Made by a program: the position numbers and the translations under genes | Shown here: positions 44,006 through 55,961 of the stretch, piece by piece | Layout: every line of letters starts with the position of its first letter | Numbering within the stretch: the first letter of the stretch is position 1 | Assembly (NCBI GenBank): GCA_021810905.1 | Contig: JAJZQH010000002.1 | Span: 62,001 to 126,000, forward strand | Direction: 5' to 3' | Origin: a bacterium | Lineage (GTDB): Bacteria > UBA10199 > 2-02-FULL-44-16 > JAAZCA01 | DNA: 64,000 nt | Notes under the pieces: generated by a model | Databases searched by the model: none | Seen by the model: the letters and a program-made list of their open reading frames with translations, nothing else | Told to the model about the DNA's origin: nothing

Positions 44006-45046
44006 TTACTGAATATATTGAGCAGGCCAATCTCCTCCACCCTGATGAATAGGTTCGGAGCTCGGCTTTGGCTCAAAGGCCTCCTTAAAATAATTCCTAA
44101 CGGTGTCTTTGTAGGTATCAAAAATTTCCTCGGTCTTCTCCGTCGGATTAATGGAGAAAATCAATTTGTTTTCTTCGACAACACCATGTGTCTCAAGAGG
44201 TGCAGGAGAAGGAATATTTAAACCTGCACCGACTTCGATTCCAGATATCTTTCCTTCAGCAGAAATCATTTCCGCGCCACCGCCTATTATTTCTCCAGCT
44301 GAAAAACCAGTGGAAAGAGTTTTGCCCTCCAAGTCGAATATCGTTTTTTCTTTCGTAATTTGCAAACCACCCTGAATTCCGCCACCGATTCCGCCATAAC
44401 CTCCACCACCCCAATGCGAAAGAATACCGATGTTGCCTTTATCATCGTGCACATAAGCAAGTCCACCTCTTGCGCCACCTGCCATTCCCCCGGTGAAATC
44501 GACATTGTAACCGACTGTCCATAGTCCTTCCTTGTCAATATTGTTCACGGGATTATTTTGAACATAGGCATAAATATTTTCTTCCTGATAATTATCCATG
44601 AGCTTCGATGGTGTATCTACTAACAGAGGATCGGGACTAATCCACCTCCCCATCTCCGGTGCATAGTAGCGACCGCCGAAGTAGACGAGGCCAGTCTCTT
44701 CATCCAGCTCTTTGCCCGTGTAAACATAGTGGGCATCAACGGAGCCAGGATTGTCAATCTTCCGGTCGAGGCCATACGGATAACGTGCTTCTTCACGGAG
44801 AACATTACCGTTGGAGTCCGTGACCAGCGTCGTACTCCCTAGATGATCGTCGATGTAATAGACCACACCTTGCTGCGGCGCATTCGACGAGGCGCCGTTG
44901 TTGGATGCCGAACCGCCACAGCCGCCTGTCCAACTGATGGCGCAGGTCATCCAACAGAAAAACGCGACGAGCAATACCCAACCCCTGCAACGGTTGTTTA
45001 TTTCTCGAGATTGACGGCGTCTCTTTCTCTGTTTTTTGTGTCGCAT
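44006..45046 (-). CDS. Mini-RHS core lipoprotein with a different tail, copy 3
   Basis: Protein of 346 residues. It has a basic N-terminus (RHKKQRKRRRQ), a hydrophobic segment with Cys (TGGCGG), and an RHS core almost identical to copies 1 and 2 (YYIDDHLGSTTLVTD, RYPYGLDRK, TGKELDEETGLVYFGGR, YYAPEMGRW). The tail after NNIDKEG is Gly-rich (GGGGYGGIGGGIQGG) and about 190 residues long, a distinct type. The ATG at 45046 was chosen by alignment with copy 1; the sigma-54 site would give a leader of only about seven bases. Followed by a small membrane-protein gene. Confidence 0.8.
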   Translation of the reverse strand: MRHKKQRKRRRQSREINNRCRGWVLLVAFFCWMTCAISWTGGCGGSASNNGASSNAPQQGVVYYIDDHLGSTTLVTDSNGNVLREEARYPYGLDRKIDNPGSVDAHYVYTGKELDEETGLVYFGGRYYAPEMGRWISPDPLLVDTPSKLMDNYQEENIYAYVQNNPVNNIDKEGLWTVGYNVDFTGGMAGGARGGLAYVHDDKGNIGILSHWGGGGYGGIGGGIQGGLQITKEKTIFDLEGKTLSTGFSAGEIIGGGAEMISAEGKISGIEVGAGLNIPSPAPLETHGVVEENKLIFSINPTEKTEEIFDTYKDTVRNYFKEAFEPKPSSEPIHQGGGDWPAQYIQ

Positions 45047-45062
45047 AATACGCCGTAGATGT

Positions 45063-45078
45063 AGCAATTGATGTGCCA
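45063..45078 (-). promoter_or_regulatory. Sigma-54 promoter of RHS 3
   Basis: Minus strand TGGCACATCAATTGCT, a full consensus match. The conserved block (GCAACTCGCTGTAAATCAAC) lies at 45091-45110. Confidence 0.75.
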
Positions 45079-45167
45079 AAAATCGAATGCGTTGATTTAC
45101 AGCGAGTTGCGTGATGAAGCGTTCCTAATTTTTGGAAATATGTTTTAAGTTTCGGACGCTTCATCGG

Positions 45168-45180
45168 AACATCTGTCCAA
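45168..45180. promoter_or_regulatory. Candidate upstream activator site of RHS 3
   Basis: GGAACATCTGTCC, 90 bases from the sigma-54 site, counterpart of the palindromes before RHS 1 and RHS 2. Confidence 0.4.
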
Positions 45181-45202
45181 TAATCAAGACACTGCCAGGT
45201 GT

Positions 45203-45318
45203 GGGTAGCATGGATGGAAACCCGCCGAGATGATCCCGCTCTTCATCCAGGCGCTCTCGGGTCTGGATTACATCCACAGAAACGGCATCATCCACCTCGA
45301 CATCAAATCGGAAAACAT
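45203..45318 (+). pseudogene. Remnant of the Ser/Thr kinase gene (catalytic loop)
   Basis: The plus strand reads HGWKPAEMIPLFIQALSG then LDYIHRNGIIHLDIKSEN, nearly identical to kinase 2 (residues ~128-165) at protein and DNA level, and stops abruptly. It is divergent from RHS 3. The high identity suggests a recent partial copy or a recombination scar. Confidence 0.8.
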
Positions 45319-45334
45319 GACAACCCGCCTCAAC

Positions 45335-45356
45335 CGTGGGGAAATAAAACCCCACG
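45335..45356. repeat. Inverted repeat upstream of short histidine kinase 2
   Basis: CGTGGGG, 8 bases, CCCCACG; counterpart at 5713-5733 before the paralogous kinase. Candidate activator site or terminator. Confidence 0.4.
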
Positions 45357-45426
45357 CCATTTTTACTCCCAAGATAAATATTACGTAATTTCATAAAGTT
45401 AATTCCGGCAAAATCCTTGAATTTCA

Positions 45427-45442
45427 TGGCACGTCTCTTGCT
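45427..45442 (+). promoter_or_regulatory. Sigma-54 promoter of short histidine kinase 2
   Basis: TGGCACGTCTCTTGCT, a full consensus match, ending 33 bases before the ATG, the same spacing as for the paralogue. Confidence 0.75.
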
Positions 45443-45475
45443 TTCTTATCAGCAGACCGTGACCAAGGGGGAGTT

Positions 45476-46234
45476 ATGGCATCCAAGAGAGAGCTGGATA
45501 TCCTGTCTCAGACCGCACACGACATGAAATCGCCGCTGGCCGTGATCGCGGGATTTCTGCAGCAGCTGGACACCGCGCAGCTTGATAATGATATGCGCGA
45601 ATTCTGCGCTGCGGCTCGGAGATCAGCGCAAAGGCTGCTCGCAATGGCGGAATCCTTAAACAGTTCCATCGCGGCGGGCAATCCAAAACGCATGGCGCAT
45701 GACGTGGCAGAGATCACCAGATTGTGCGTAAGTGAGATAAGGAGTCTGGCAGACGGGCTGGGGGTCGAAGTCCGTTACGCTGGGCCAAGAAAGCTCATGG
45801 GAGTGATAGACAAGGTTCCGTTCGAGCGAGTGCTCACGAACATGCTCTCCAATTCGCTTCAGGCGCTTCGTAAAAAAGGCGGGTGGATACTCGTGACGCT
45901 CCTCGGCCGCAATGGAACGATTTTTCTCGACGTTGCGGACAATGGAGAGGGCATCGAACCTGGTCATCTGAACAAAATTTTTGAACGCGGTTTCACGCAC
46001 GGCGATCATAAAGGAACCGGCATCGGTCTCGACACGTGCAGGCAGATCATTGAGAGCCACGGCGGAAAAATAGAAGTTCACAGCGTAAAGAATGGCGGCA
46101 CGGTCTTTACGATAACCCTCCAGAAGGCCGCATTATTCGCTGGTGAAGACGCAAGCGCGGTGCCGTCTGATATAGTCGTGGAGGGCAGAGATTCGGCGAT
46201 TATCTGTCGCGACGATACGCTTGATGCGATATAG
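45476..46234 (+). CDS. Short soluble histidine kinase, paralogue 2
   Basis: Protein of 252 residues, the same length as the paralogue at 4833-5591 and similar throughout. Phospho-acceptor His in SQTAHDMKSPLAVIAG, N box NMLSNSLQAL, G1 DVADNGEGIEPGHL, G2 GTGIGLDTCRQI, C-terminal acidic extension ending DDTLDAI. No sensor domain or membrane segment. The ATG follows GGGGGAGTT. The sigma-54 promoter suggests its synthesis is under the same activator that it may phosphorylate, giving positive feedback (inference). Confidence 0.88.
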   Translation: MASKRELDILSQTAHDMKSPLAVIAGFLQQLDTAQLDNDMREFCAAARRSAQRLLAMAESLNSSIAAGNPKRMAHDVAEITRLCVSEIRSLADGLGVEVRYAGPRKLMGVIDKVPFERVLTNMLSNSLQALRKKGGWILVTLLGRNGTIFLDVADNGEGIEPGHLNKIFERGFTHGDHKGTGIGLDTCRQIIESHGGKIEVHSVKNGGTVFTITLQKAALFAGEDASAVPSDIVVEGRDSAIICRDDTLDAI

Positions 46235-46283
46235 CTTGAACTCCCCTACGCTGAAAAATTTGCGTGCTATCGCCACTCTCATT

Positions 46284-47552
46284 TCATTCGCCCACTATGA
46301 CACGCAGGCCCTTTTCGCGCGCCTTCAGGAGTATCCAGCCGCTGGCCATTACGCAGAGCACGCCGCTGACGGCTACCGTAGCCTGCGCCCCTATAGCTCG
46401 TGCGACGAAGCCGGCGGTGACATAACCTATGGGGCCAATTCCGACATACGCCATCGTGTAGAGGCTCATCATCCGCCCGCGCATATTCTCCGGCGCCTCG
46501 ATCTGCATGAGCGTTCCCATAGATGAGAATGAGACCGTGAAGCAAAAACCCATGACGGCCAGGAGGCAGATCGCCGGATAGATGCTGGGTGAGATTCCGA
46601 ACGAGATGAGCGCCGCTGAAAAGACAACTGCGCATTTCGCTGCGAGGGCCAGGAGCCGCTCGGAGTTACGCCTCGCAGCCAGCCACAGGGCGCCGCATAG
46701 AGATCCCGCTGACGATGCGGCCATGAGCCAGCCGAGTTGCACGATTCCGCCGCCAAATACCTCGTCGGCGAACATCGGCATCAGCGTTGTGAACTGCATG
46801 CCGATTCCAGCCAAAACCGCTATCAGCGCTATCGAAAGCCTCGCGTCGCGAATCATGCGCAGCTGCTGCAGTCCTTCCCTGATGCACTCCACTATCGGCT
46901 CGACCCTTTCGCGCGCAGCAGCTATAGAGCCGCGATCCAGCAGAGACAGCGCAAGAATGAAGGCGAGAAATGCGGCCGCGTTGAGCAGAAAACACGCCGC
47001 TTCGCCCTTCCATGCCACGACAATGCCGGCCACGACAGGCCCCAGGACGCGGCTCGCGTGCGTCATTCCGTTCACGAGCGACGTCGCGTTCAGCAGTTCT
47101 TCCTTACCTACGAGGTCCGCGAGAAACGCCTGGCGCATCGGCATCTCAAATGCGTAGATCGTCCCAAGTGCAGCGCAGAGGAGCATCACCTGCCACAGCG
47201 CGATCGAATGCGTCAGCGCGAGCCAGGCAAGGGCCAGGGCCTGCAGCATCGCGAGAAACTGTGCGACCCTGAGCGCGCCCAGCCGATCGTATCTGTCGGC
47301 TATCGCTCCGCCTGCCAGGCCAAGGATGAGCGTCGGCAACTGCATTGCGAACCCGGTGACGCCGAGCCATATAGGGGAGCCGGTGAGCCTCCACACGAGC
47401 CACGATACCGCGAGCATCTGCGACCACGTGCCGATCATCGATACGAGCTGTCCGGCAAAGTAGATAGAAAAATTGCGGCTCCTGAACGCGCGCAGGGCGC
47501 TCCATCCGGATTCCGCCGTAGCGACATTCGTTTCATGTGATTCGGCGCACAT
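46284..47552 (-). CDS. MFS transporter of the EntS-like group
   Basis: Protein of 422 residues with about twelve membrane helices, for example FSIYFAGQLVSMIGTWSQML (helix 1) and ITLLLAVMG-like segments. The MFS signature loop between helices 2 and 3 reads GGAIADRYDRLGALR. Family MFS_3/EntS contains exporters of siderophores and other small molecules. The start was taken at ATG 47552; GTG at 47561 is possible. Divergent from the methyltransferase gene. It could export any of several small molecules; nothing ties it to the peptide cassette except proximity. Confidence 0.8.
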   Translation of the reverse strand: MCAESHETNVATAESGWSALRAFRSRNFSIYFAGQLVSMIGTWSQMLAVSWLVWRLTGSPIWLGVTGFAMQLPTLILGLAGGAIADRYDRLGALRVAQFLAMLQALALAWLALTHSIALWQVMLLCAALGTIYAFEMPMRQAFLADLVGKEELLNATSLVNGMTHASRVLGPVVAGIVVAWKGEAACFLLNAAAFLAFILALSLLDRGSIAAARERVEPIVECIREGLQQLRMIRDARLSIALIAVLAGIGMQFTTLMPMFADEVFGGGIVQLGWLMAASSAGSLCGALWLAARRNSERLLALAAKCAVVFSAALISFGISPSIYPAICLLAVMGFCFTVSFSSMGTLMQIEAPENMRGRMMSLYTMAYVGIGPIGYVTAGFVARAIGAQATVAVSGVLCVMASGWILLKAREKGLRVIVGE

Positions 47553-47642
47553 GGGATTCACGTATCAGCTTTGTTCCTGCTAGTCAGCATCTTCCTGATC
47601 TGGCGTGTTGCCTTCGTGCAGCGGGCGTGGCAGAGCTTGTTC

Positions 47643-48776
47643 ATGTTCAATGCGGTTATATCCACGATAGAGCGGGCGATCGTGGCTGAACTCAATCCGG
47701 ACCTCAAAAGAGTGGCGAAGCGCGCCAAGGAGCTGTCGCTCGCATTTACGAGCGGGAGAAGCGAACTGCCCAGTGATTACATCGACGATCACGATTCGCT
47801 GGCTGCTTATGCGGCCGCATTCCTGTTGCCAAACGCGGCCAAGGTCGTGCATGCAATACGACAGCTTCACGAACTCGGCGGTATCGTGCAAAAGCAACGG
47901 CTTGAGATACTTGACCTTGGCGCAGGCCCCGGGACCGCAACGCTCGCCTCTGCGCTGGCGCTCAAGGCCCTCTCTCCCCGCGCAGAGCTGCGGTTTACCG
48001 CAGTGGACAGGAGCGGCACGGCGCTTGGTCTCGCACAGCGTCTCTTCAGTCGAATATGCGCCAATAACCATTCGCTCGTCACCTCAACTGGTTTTCTTTC
48101 ACACAAGGGACTGTCGTGGGATGGTGGTGAAAAGAAATTCGATCTCATTTTCGCCGCCAACGTAATCAACGAATTTGCTACGGTTGATATCGCATATGCG
48201 GCAATACTGTCGCTCCTTACCAATAATCTCTGTGAAAATGGAACGCTCGTTCTCATCGATCCAGCACTTCGCAATACCGCGAGGCCGCTCATGGCGCTGC
48301 GAAACCGGCTCGTCGCTGAAGGCGCCGCCTGCATCGAAGCGCCGTGCCTGCACCATGGTCCATGCCCCATGCTTGCCGCAAACGACAGAGACTGGTGCCA
48401 CTTTTATATCGACTGGAATCGTCCCAGGCTCATCGAGGAGATCGATTTGCTGGCAAACATGGACCGCCGACATCTCAAGATGTCGTATCTTGTGCTGCGA
48501 AAACTCGACGTAGTCCGCTGTACGAATCACGAGTCACGAATCACGAATCACGGTTGTTGTTGGCGCGTGGTCTCAAGCCCGCTCGATTCAAAGGGCAAGC
48601 GCGAGATCTGGCTCTGCGGCGCCAATGGCAAGCTCCTGCGCGTGCGCAGAACAAACCGCGACGCCTCTGAATTGAACGCTGACTTTGATTCGGTGGTCAG
48701 GGGAGACGTCGTACGTTGCGCGGAGGTGGATCGCATACGCAAAGACGGCGAGTTTACAATCGAGCGAAGGTGGTAA
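47643..48776 (+). CDS. Rsm22-like SAM-dependent methyltransferase
   Basis: Protein of 377 residues. SAM-binding motif LEILDLGAGPGTATLA, then FDLIFAANVINEF, and a C-terminal Cys-rich block APCLHHGPCPMLA plus DWCHFYIDW. These are typical of the Rsm22 family (mitochondrial small-subunit rRNA methyltransferase relatives), where the cysteines may bind an Fe-S cluster. The start is uncertain: MFNAVISTIERA was chosen over an upstream TTG. A short tandem repeat (TCACGAATCACGAATCACG) is translated as NHESRITNHG near residue 295, in a weakly conserved linker. Confidence 0.75.
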   Translation: MFNAVISTIERAIVAELNPDLKRVAKRAKELSLAFTSGRSELPSDYIDDHDSLAAYAAAFLLPNAAKVVHAIRQLHELGGIVQKQRLEILDLGAGPGTATLASALALKALSPRAELRFTAVDRSGTALGLAQRLFSRICANNHSLVTSTGFLSHKGLSWDGGEKKFDLIFAANVINEFATVDIAYAAILSLLTNNLCENGTLVLIDPALRNTARPLMALRNRLVAEGAACIEAPCLHHGPCPMLAANDRDWCHFYIDWNRPRLIEEIDLLANMDRRHLKMSYLVLRKLDVVRCTNHESRITNHGCCWRVVSSPLDSKGKREIWLCGANGKLLRVRRTNRDASELNADFDSVVRGDVVRCAEVDRIRKDGEFTIERRW

Positions 48777-48781
48777 ATAGA

Positions 48782-48853
48782 GCAAGCAACGCGAGAAAAG
48801 CTTGTCCGGTTTTAACGTTGCTTGCCTAGTTAACGTTGCTTGCGTTTCTCGCG
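48782..48853. terminator. Bidirectional hairpin between convergent genes
   Basis: Arms GCAAGCAACGCGAGAAA and CGTTGCTTGCGTTTCTCGCG, with an inner second copy of TAACGTTGCTTGC. It lies between the stops of the methyltransferase and pseudouridine synthase genes. A related element is at 54305-54383. Confidence 0.55.
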
Positions 48854-48857
48854 TAGT

Positions 48858-49991
48858 TTATCCCGTGCGCAGCGCGTCCACCAGATCCTTCATATCTTCA
48901 GGCAGATGCGAGCGGAAATGCATCTTCTTTCCGTTCGTCGGGTGGCGGAATCCTATTGAGGCGGCATGCAGTGCGTGGCGGCGGAAGCCCATGTGCTTGT
49001 CGACCTCATCCATCACCGCTTCATGCCCTGCCTTCTCGTTTTCTGCATATAGCGCGTCGCCCAAAATCGGATGCCCTTCCCCGGCAAGGTGGACACGGAT
49101 CTGGTGCGTACGTCCGGTTCGAACCGAGACGTCGAGAAGGCTGGCGTCCTTGTACCGCTCTTTCACCCGATACTCAGTGACGGCGCGTTTTCCTTCCTCG
49201 CCCTCAGACTCGCGCACCTTCTTGCCGCCGCCGAACTCGCCCTTCTCCAGCGCTCTATCTATTACGCCGTTCTCTTTTTCGACTGCACCTATCACCAGCG
49301 CCTCGTACGAACGCTGGATCGAGTGATTCTTGAACTGCTGCGTGAGCTGCTGGCCCGCCTTTGACAGCGCAAAGATCATTATGCCGCTCGTCTCCGCATC
49401 GAGCCTGTGGAGAGGTCCCACAAAAGAGTGTTTTGCCTTTGGATATCGCCTGCGAAGATAGGCGCGTACGTGCCCAAGCAGGGTTCCCTTGTCGTCGCCG
49501 CCTTCCCTCGGTACGGAGAGCATGCCGCCTGGTTTTTCGACCACGATAATATCGCGATCTTCGTAGTATATCTTGAGCCTGAGAGGGGCCTCCGCCTGCT
49601 GGCCTTTGCCGCTTTCGCGGCGAGGTCGCGCACGTTCGCCGCGCCTGCGCTCCAGATATCGATCTATCGACGCGCTGACGACGACCCTCTTGCCGTGGTG
49701 TGCAGAGGACCTCGGATGCTCGGGGCGCCTGTGTGAGGGTTGAGTTGATTGTGCGCCTGCATCGCCTTCGGACGTGCGCCGCTCGAAGTTGGGAGGAATT
49801 TTTACCGAGACTTCGTCATCCTGTTCGAGCTCCCATCCAGCGATCACAACGCGCCTTCCGTTGACGAGCACGCAACCTGCGTCCAGCAGCGATTTAATCT
49901 GCTTCCTGGAGAGCGCCGGCATTTTCTGACAAAGCAGGGAATCGAGGCGCTGGCCTGTCTCCCTGGGACCCGCTGTATATCTATGCTCCAT
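48858..49991 (-). CDS. RluA/RluD-family pseudouridine synthase
   Basis: Protein of 377 residues. An N-terminal S4 RNA-binding domain (RLDSLLCQKMPALSRKQIKSLL) is followed by a basic Arg-rich linker of ~80 residues (ERRRGERARPRRES) longer than usual. The catalytic domain has HRLDAETSGI (catalytic Asp), VRTGRTHQIRVHL and a C-terminal RHALHAASIGFRHP. It modifies uridines in 23S rRNA or tRNA; the exact target cannot be told. The start ATG is at 49991, six codons inside the longest frame, preceded by GGAGG at some distance. Confidence 0.88.
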   Translation of the reverse strand: MEHRYTAGPRETGQRLDSLLCQKMPALSRKQIKSLLDAGCVLVNGRRVVIAGWELEQDDEVSVKIPPNFERRTSEGDAGAQSTQPSHRRPEHPRSSAHHGKRVVVSASIDRYLERRRGERARPRRESGKGQQAEAPLRLKIYYEDRDIIVVEKPGGMLSVPREGGDDKGTLLGHVRAYLRRRYPKAKHSFVGPLHRLDAETSGIMIFALSKAGQQLTQQFKNHSIQRSYEALVIGAVEKENGVIDRALEKGEFGGGKKVRESEGEEGKRAVTEYRVKERYKDASLLDVSVRTGRTHQIRVHLAGEGHPILGDALYAENEKAGHEAVMDEVDKHMGFRRHALHAASIGFRHPTNGKKMHFRSHLPEDMKDLVDALRTG

Positions 49992-50066
49992 AGCTCTCTC
50001 ATCCTCCAATTCGCTTGCCGAAGCGTCACTTGCGTGCTATTCGATGGGACCTAGCAAGGAGGCCCT

Positions 50067-50552
50067 ATGCCACGAATCGAGCTCGCTGAAGTCTCCGCGG
50101 AGACCCCCGAAGATTGGAACGTACAAGGAATGCTCACGCTCACGTTGCCCTCTCCGGACCCCAACGTCAAGCCGAACGTCATTTTAACCAAGGAGTACCT
50201 CCCTGGTGAAGTCGATCTTACGATGTACTTCGGTCGCATCCGCGATTCCATCCTGCAGCGCGGGATCAAAGACCTCAAGATTTCCGACGAGCGCGATATA
50301 GCCATCTCCGGCGTACGCGGCAAGATGATGATCTGCAGCTGGGACGTGTCCGCGATGGCGGAGATGCTAAAACAGCAGCAGCCAGACAGGCCGGCTCCAA
50401 ACGTTCAGAAGGGTCAGATCGTAAAGCAGGTGCAAGTCACGCTCCTGAAGGGCAACCTCGCAATCAACATGACCGCGAGCTTCCCGGACGAGAAGTTCAA
50501 TGACTACTACAAGCCGTTCCAGCTGTTTTTGAAGAATTTAAAGATCGGGTAA
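50067..50552 (+). CDS. DcrB/DUF1795-like small protein
   Basis: Protein of 161 residues with no signal peptide. Ribosome-binding site CAAGGAGGCCCT. Pattern fits the DcrB/DUF1795 (PsbP-like) fold: NVQGMLTLTLP start, DLTMYFGRIRDSILQ, KDLKISDERDIAISG, and an end FNDYYKPFQLFLKNLKIG. In Proteobacteria DUF1795 includes Eag chaperones of type VI RHS effectors; here no type VI genes are seen and the nearest RHS gene is 5 kb away, so a link is speculative. It is convergent with gyrB. Confidence 0.6.
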   Translation: MPRIELAEVSAETPEDWNVQGMLTLTLPSPDPNVKPNVILTKEYLPGEVDLTMYFGRIRDSILQRGIKDLKISDERDIAISGVRGKMMICSWDVSAMAEMLKQQQPDRPAPNVQKGQIVKQVQVTLLKGNLAINMTASFPDEKFNDYYKPFQLFLKNLKIG

Positions 50553-50579
50553 TCGAAAGATTCAAATGATGCTTCGTTT

Positions 50580-54295
<3,716 letters not shown>

Positions 54296-54304
54296 TGAGA
54301 ACCC

Positions 54305-54383
54305 GCAAGCAACGCTAGAAACGCACGCAAAGCCAGCAACGCGGTATCAACAAGGATTGATTTTCGTTGCTTGCGTTTCTCGC
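54305..54383. repeat. GCAAGCAACG hairpin element between dnaN and recF
   Basis: Arms GCAAGCAACG and CGTTGCTTGCGTTTCTCGC, sharing the right arm with the element at 48782-48853. A dispersed repeat used as intercistronic or terminator structure. Confidence 0.5.
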
Positions 54384-54397
54384 CTTGCTGACTTTTT

Positions 54398-55510
54398 TTA
54401 TAACCTCATCGGCATGATCACGTGTGTGAATCCGCGGTCGAATTCGCTGTAGATCACGCATGGCGCAGTATCGTCGCCGAGCTGCATCACCGCCTGCTCG
54501 TCGTCAATGGAGGAAAGGGCGTCTATGAAGTATCTGGCGTTGAAGCCGATCTCAAAGGCGTCTCCCTTGTACGTAGCAGCAAGCTCTTCGCGCGCCTCTC
54601 CGATGTCGGGATTGGAGGCCGTTATATCGAGATTGTTGGGAGATATTGAAAATTTTACACCCCTTGAACGGTCTGTGGAGAGAACCGATACGCGCTTTAA
54701 CGCGTGTATGAACTCGTTTCTGCCCAGCGATACTACTCGCTTCGCCTTCTTCGGTATGACCTGCTCATACGGCGGGAACTGTCCGTCTATGAGCCTGATT
54801 ACGAGAGTTGTATTTCCTCTGTATACGATCAGGTGTTTCGTATCCGCCCATATGTCGACGGGATCGTCTCCTGACTCGGCGAGCTTCTTGAGTTCCATCA
54901 CGCCTTTTCTCGGGACTATTATGCCCTTCGGCAGACTCCATCCGGAACCAGCCTCTCTTTTCATAACGGAAAGCCTGTGGCCGTCCGTCGCAACCATCAC
55001 AATCGTCTTTCCATCTTCGCCGCCGGAAAGATCGGCGTAGATTCCGTTTAGATTATATCTGGTCTCATCGCTGGACATCGCAAATGCCGTGCGATCTATC
55101 ATTTCCTTGAGAAGTGTGGCGTCGATTCGCTGCGTTTGTCCGTTGCCCCTTGTTGGCAGCGCCGGAAATTCCTCGGGCGAGAGCCCGACTATCTTGAAGT
55201 TGGACTTTCCGCATTTTATCTCGACCCAATTTCCGTCCTTTACCTTAAGATAGATTGTATCATCGGGAAGCTCCCTCACGATATCGTAGAGGCTCCTGGC
55301 GTGGAGTGTTATCTTTCCCTCTGAGAGGACGTCTGCGGCATAGCTTCCATTTATTCCAACTTCCAGATCGGTAGCCGTGATGGACAGAGCCTTCTTCTCG
55401 ACCGAGAGCAAAACGTTTGCGAGAATGGGCATCGTCGTCTTGCGTTCAACGATCCCTTGTACCAGACCAAGTCCTTTTTGAAGTTCAGACCTCGCGATTT
55501 TGATCTCCAT
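54398..55510 (-). CDS. dnaN: DNA polymerase III sliding clamp (beta subunit)
   Basis: Protein of 370 residues, usual length. Three clamp domains starting MEIKIARSELQKGLGLVQGIVERKTTMPILANVLL, with LTMDGHRLSV-like motif VATDGHRLSVMKRE and C-terminal DDTAPCVIYS then HVIMPMRL, the typical carboxyl end. Located downstream of dnaA with an unusually long 451-base gap that holds origin-like and hairpin sequences. Confidence 0.97.
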   Translation of the reverse strand: MEIKIARSELQKGLGLVQGIVERKTTMPILANVLLSVEKKALSITATDLEVGINGSYAADVLSEGKITLHARSLYDIVRELPDDTIYLKVKDGNWVEIKCGKSNFKIVGLSPEEFPALPTRGNGQTQRIDATLLKEMIDRTAFAMSSDETRYNLNGIYADLSGGEDGKTIVMVATDGHRLSVMKREAGSGWSLPKGIIVPRKGVMELKKLAESGDDPVDIWADTKHLIVYRGNTTLVIRLIDGQFPPYEQVIPKKAKRVVSLGRNEFIHALKRVSVLSTDRSRGVKFSISPNNLDITASNPDIGEAREELAATYKGDAFEIGFNARYFIDALSSIDDEQAVMQLGDDTAPCVIYSEFDRGFTHVIMPMRL

Positions 55511-55534
55511 GTGCGCCTCGCCTTTTTGTTGTTA

Positions 55535-55570
55535 TCTAAATAAATATATATTCAGTAGTAGTAGTAGTGG
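55535..55570. promoter_or_regulatory. AT-rich tract with TAG trinucleotide repeats (possible origin-unwinding element)
   Basis: AT-rich AAATAAATATATATTC (from 55538) is followed by CAG and four TAG triplets (55556-55567) and TGG. Short tandem TAG triplets beside AT-rich DNA resemble the DnaA-trio elements described at bacterial origins. Imperfect DnaA boxes TGTGGAAAA (55645) and CAATCCACA (55723) lie to the right. The function is inferred. Confidence 0.4.
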
Positions 55571-55766
55571 GTGTGAATATGTTCATAACGAGAAGAGCGC
55601 GTTGAAATGTATGCGCATTGCCTGAATCCGCCATGTTGGAAAAATGTGGAAAACGCATTGATATGCACGGCAGACGCATGAGTAATCCAGCGGCTGCTAA
55701 TCTGTCAACAGACAATTGGCGGCAATCCACAGGAAATCAACACTCTGCAGTGGATTCACATTTTAC

Positions 55767-55948
55767 GCACGCATACAAGAATTCGTTTCAAAACCCTTGC
55801 GCTCGGTACGGGTCGTCTTTCTGGACGCAACTTCGGAGTCGGAGGGGGAAACCCCCTCCCCGCGCCTCTCGGCGCGGTTCCCCTCCCCAGCGTCCAGAAA
55901 GACAACCCTCACCTCGCAGGGTTTTGAAACGAATTCTTGTATGCGTGC
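55767..55948. repeat. Long inverted repeat between dnaN and dnaA
   Basis: Left arm 55767-55828 and right arm 55890-55948. The outer 31 bases of each arm (from GCACGCATACAAGAATTCGT) are perfectly complementary, and so is the inner TCTTTCTGGACGC. The 61-base loop holds GGAGGGGG-AAA-CCCCCTCC and further GC-rich palindromes. It could be a non-autonomous mobile element or a structure linked to replication control. No ORF of note. Confidence 0.75.
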
Positions 55949-55961
55949 TATACAAATATTT

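Noticed and set aside
46737-47540. 267-codon ORF antisense to the MFS transporter
   Set aside because: Shadow of the transporter; composition rich in His/Arg typical of antisense frames.
50067-50552. Eag-type chaperone for the RHS proteins
   Set aside because: DUF1795 similarity only; no type VI secretion genes, and the RHS proteins here have their own export-type N-termini.
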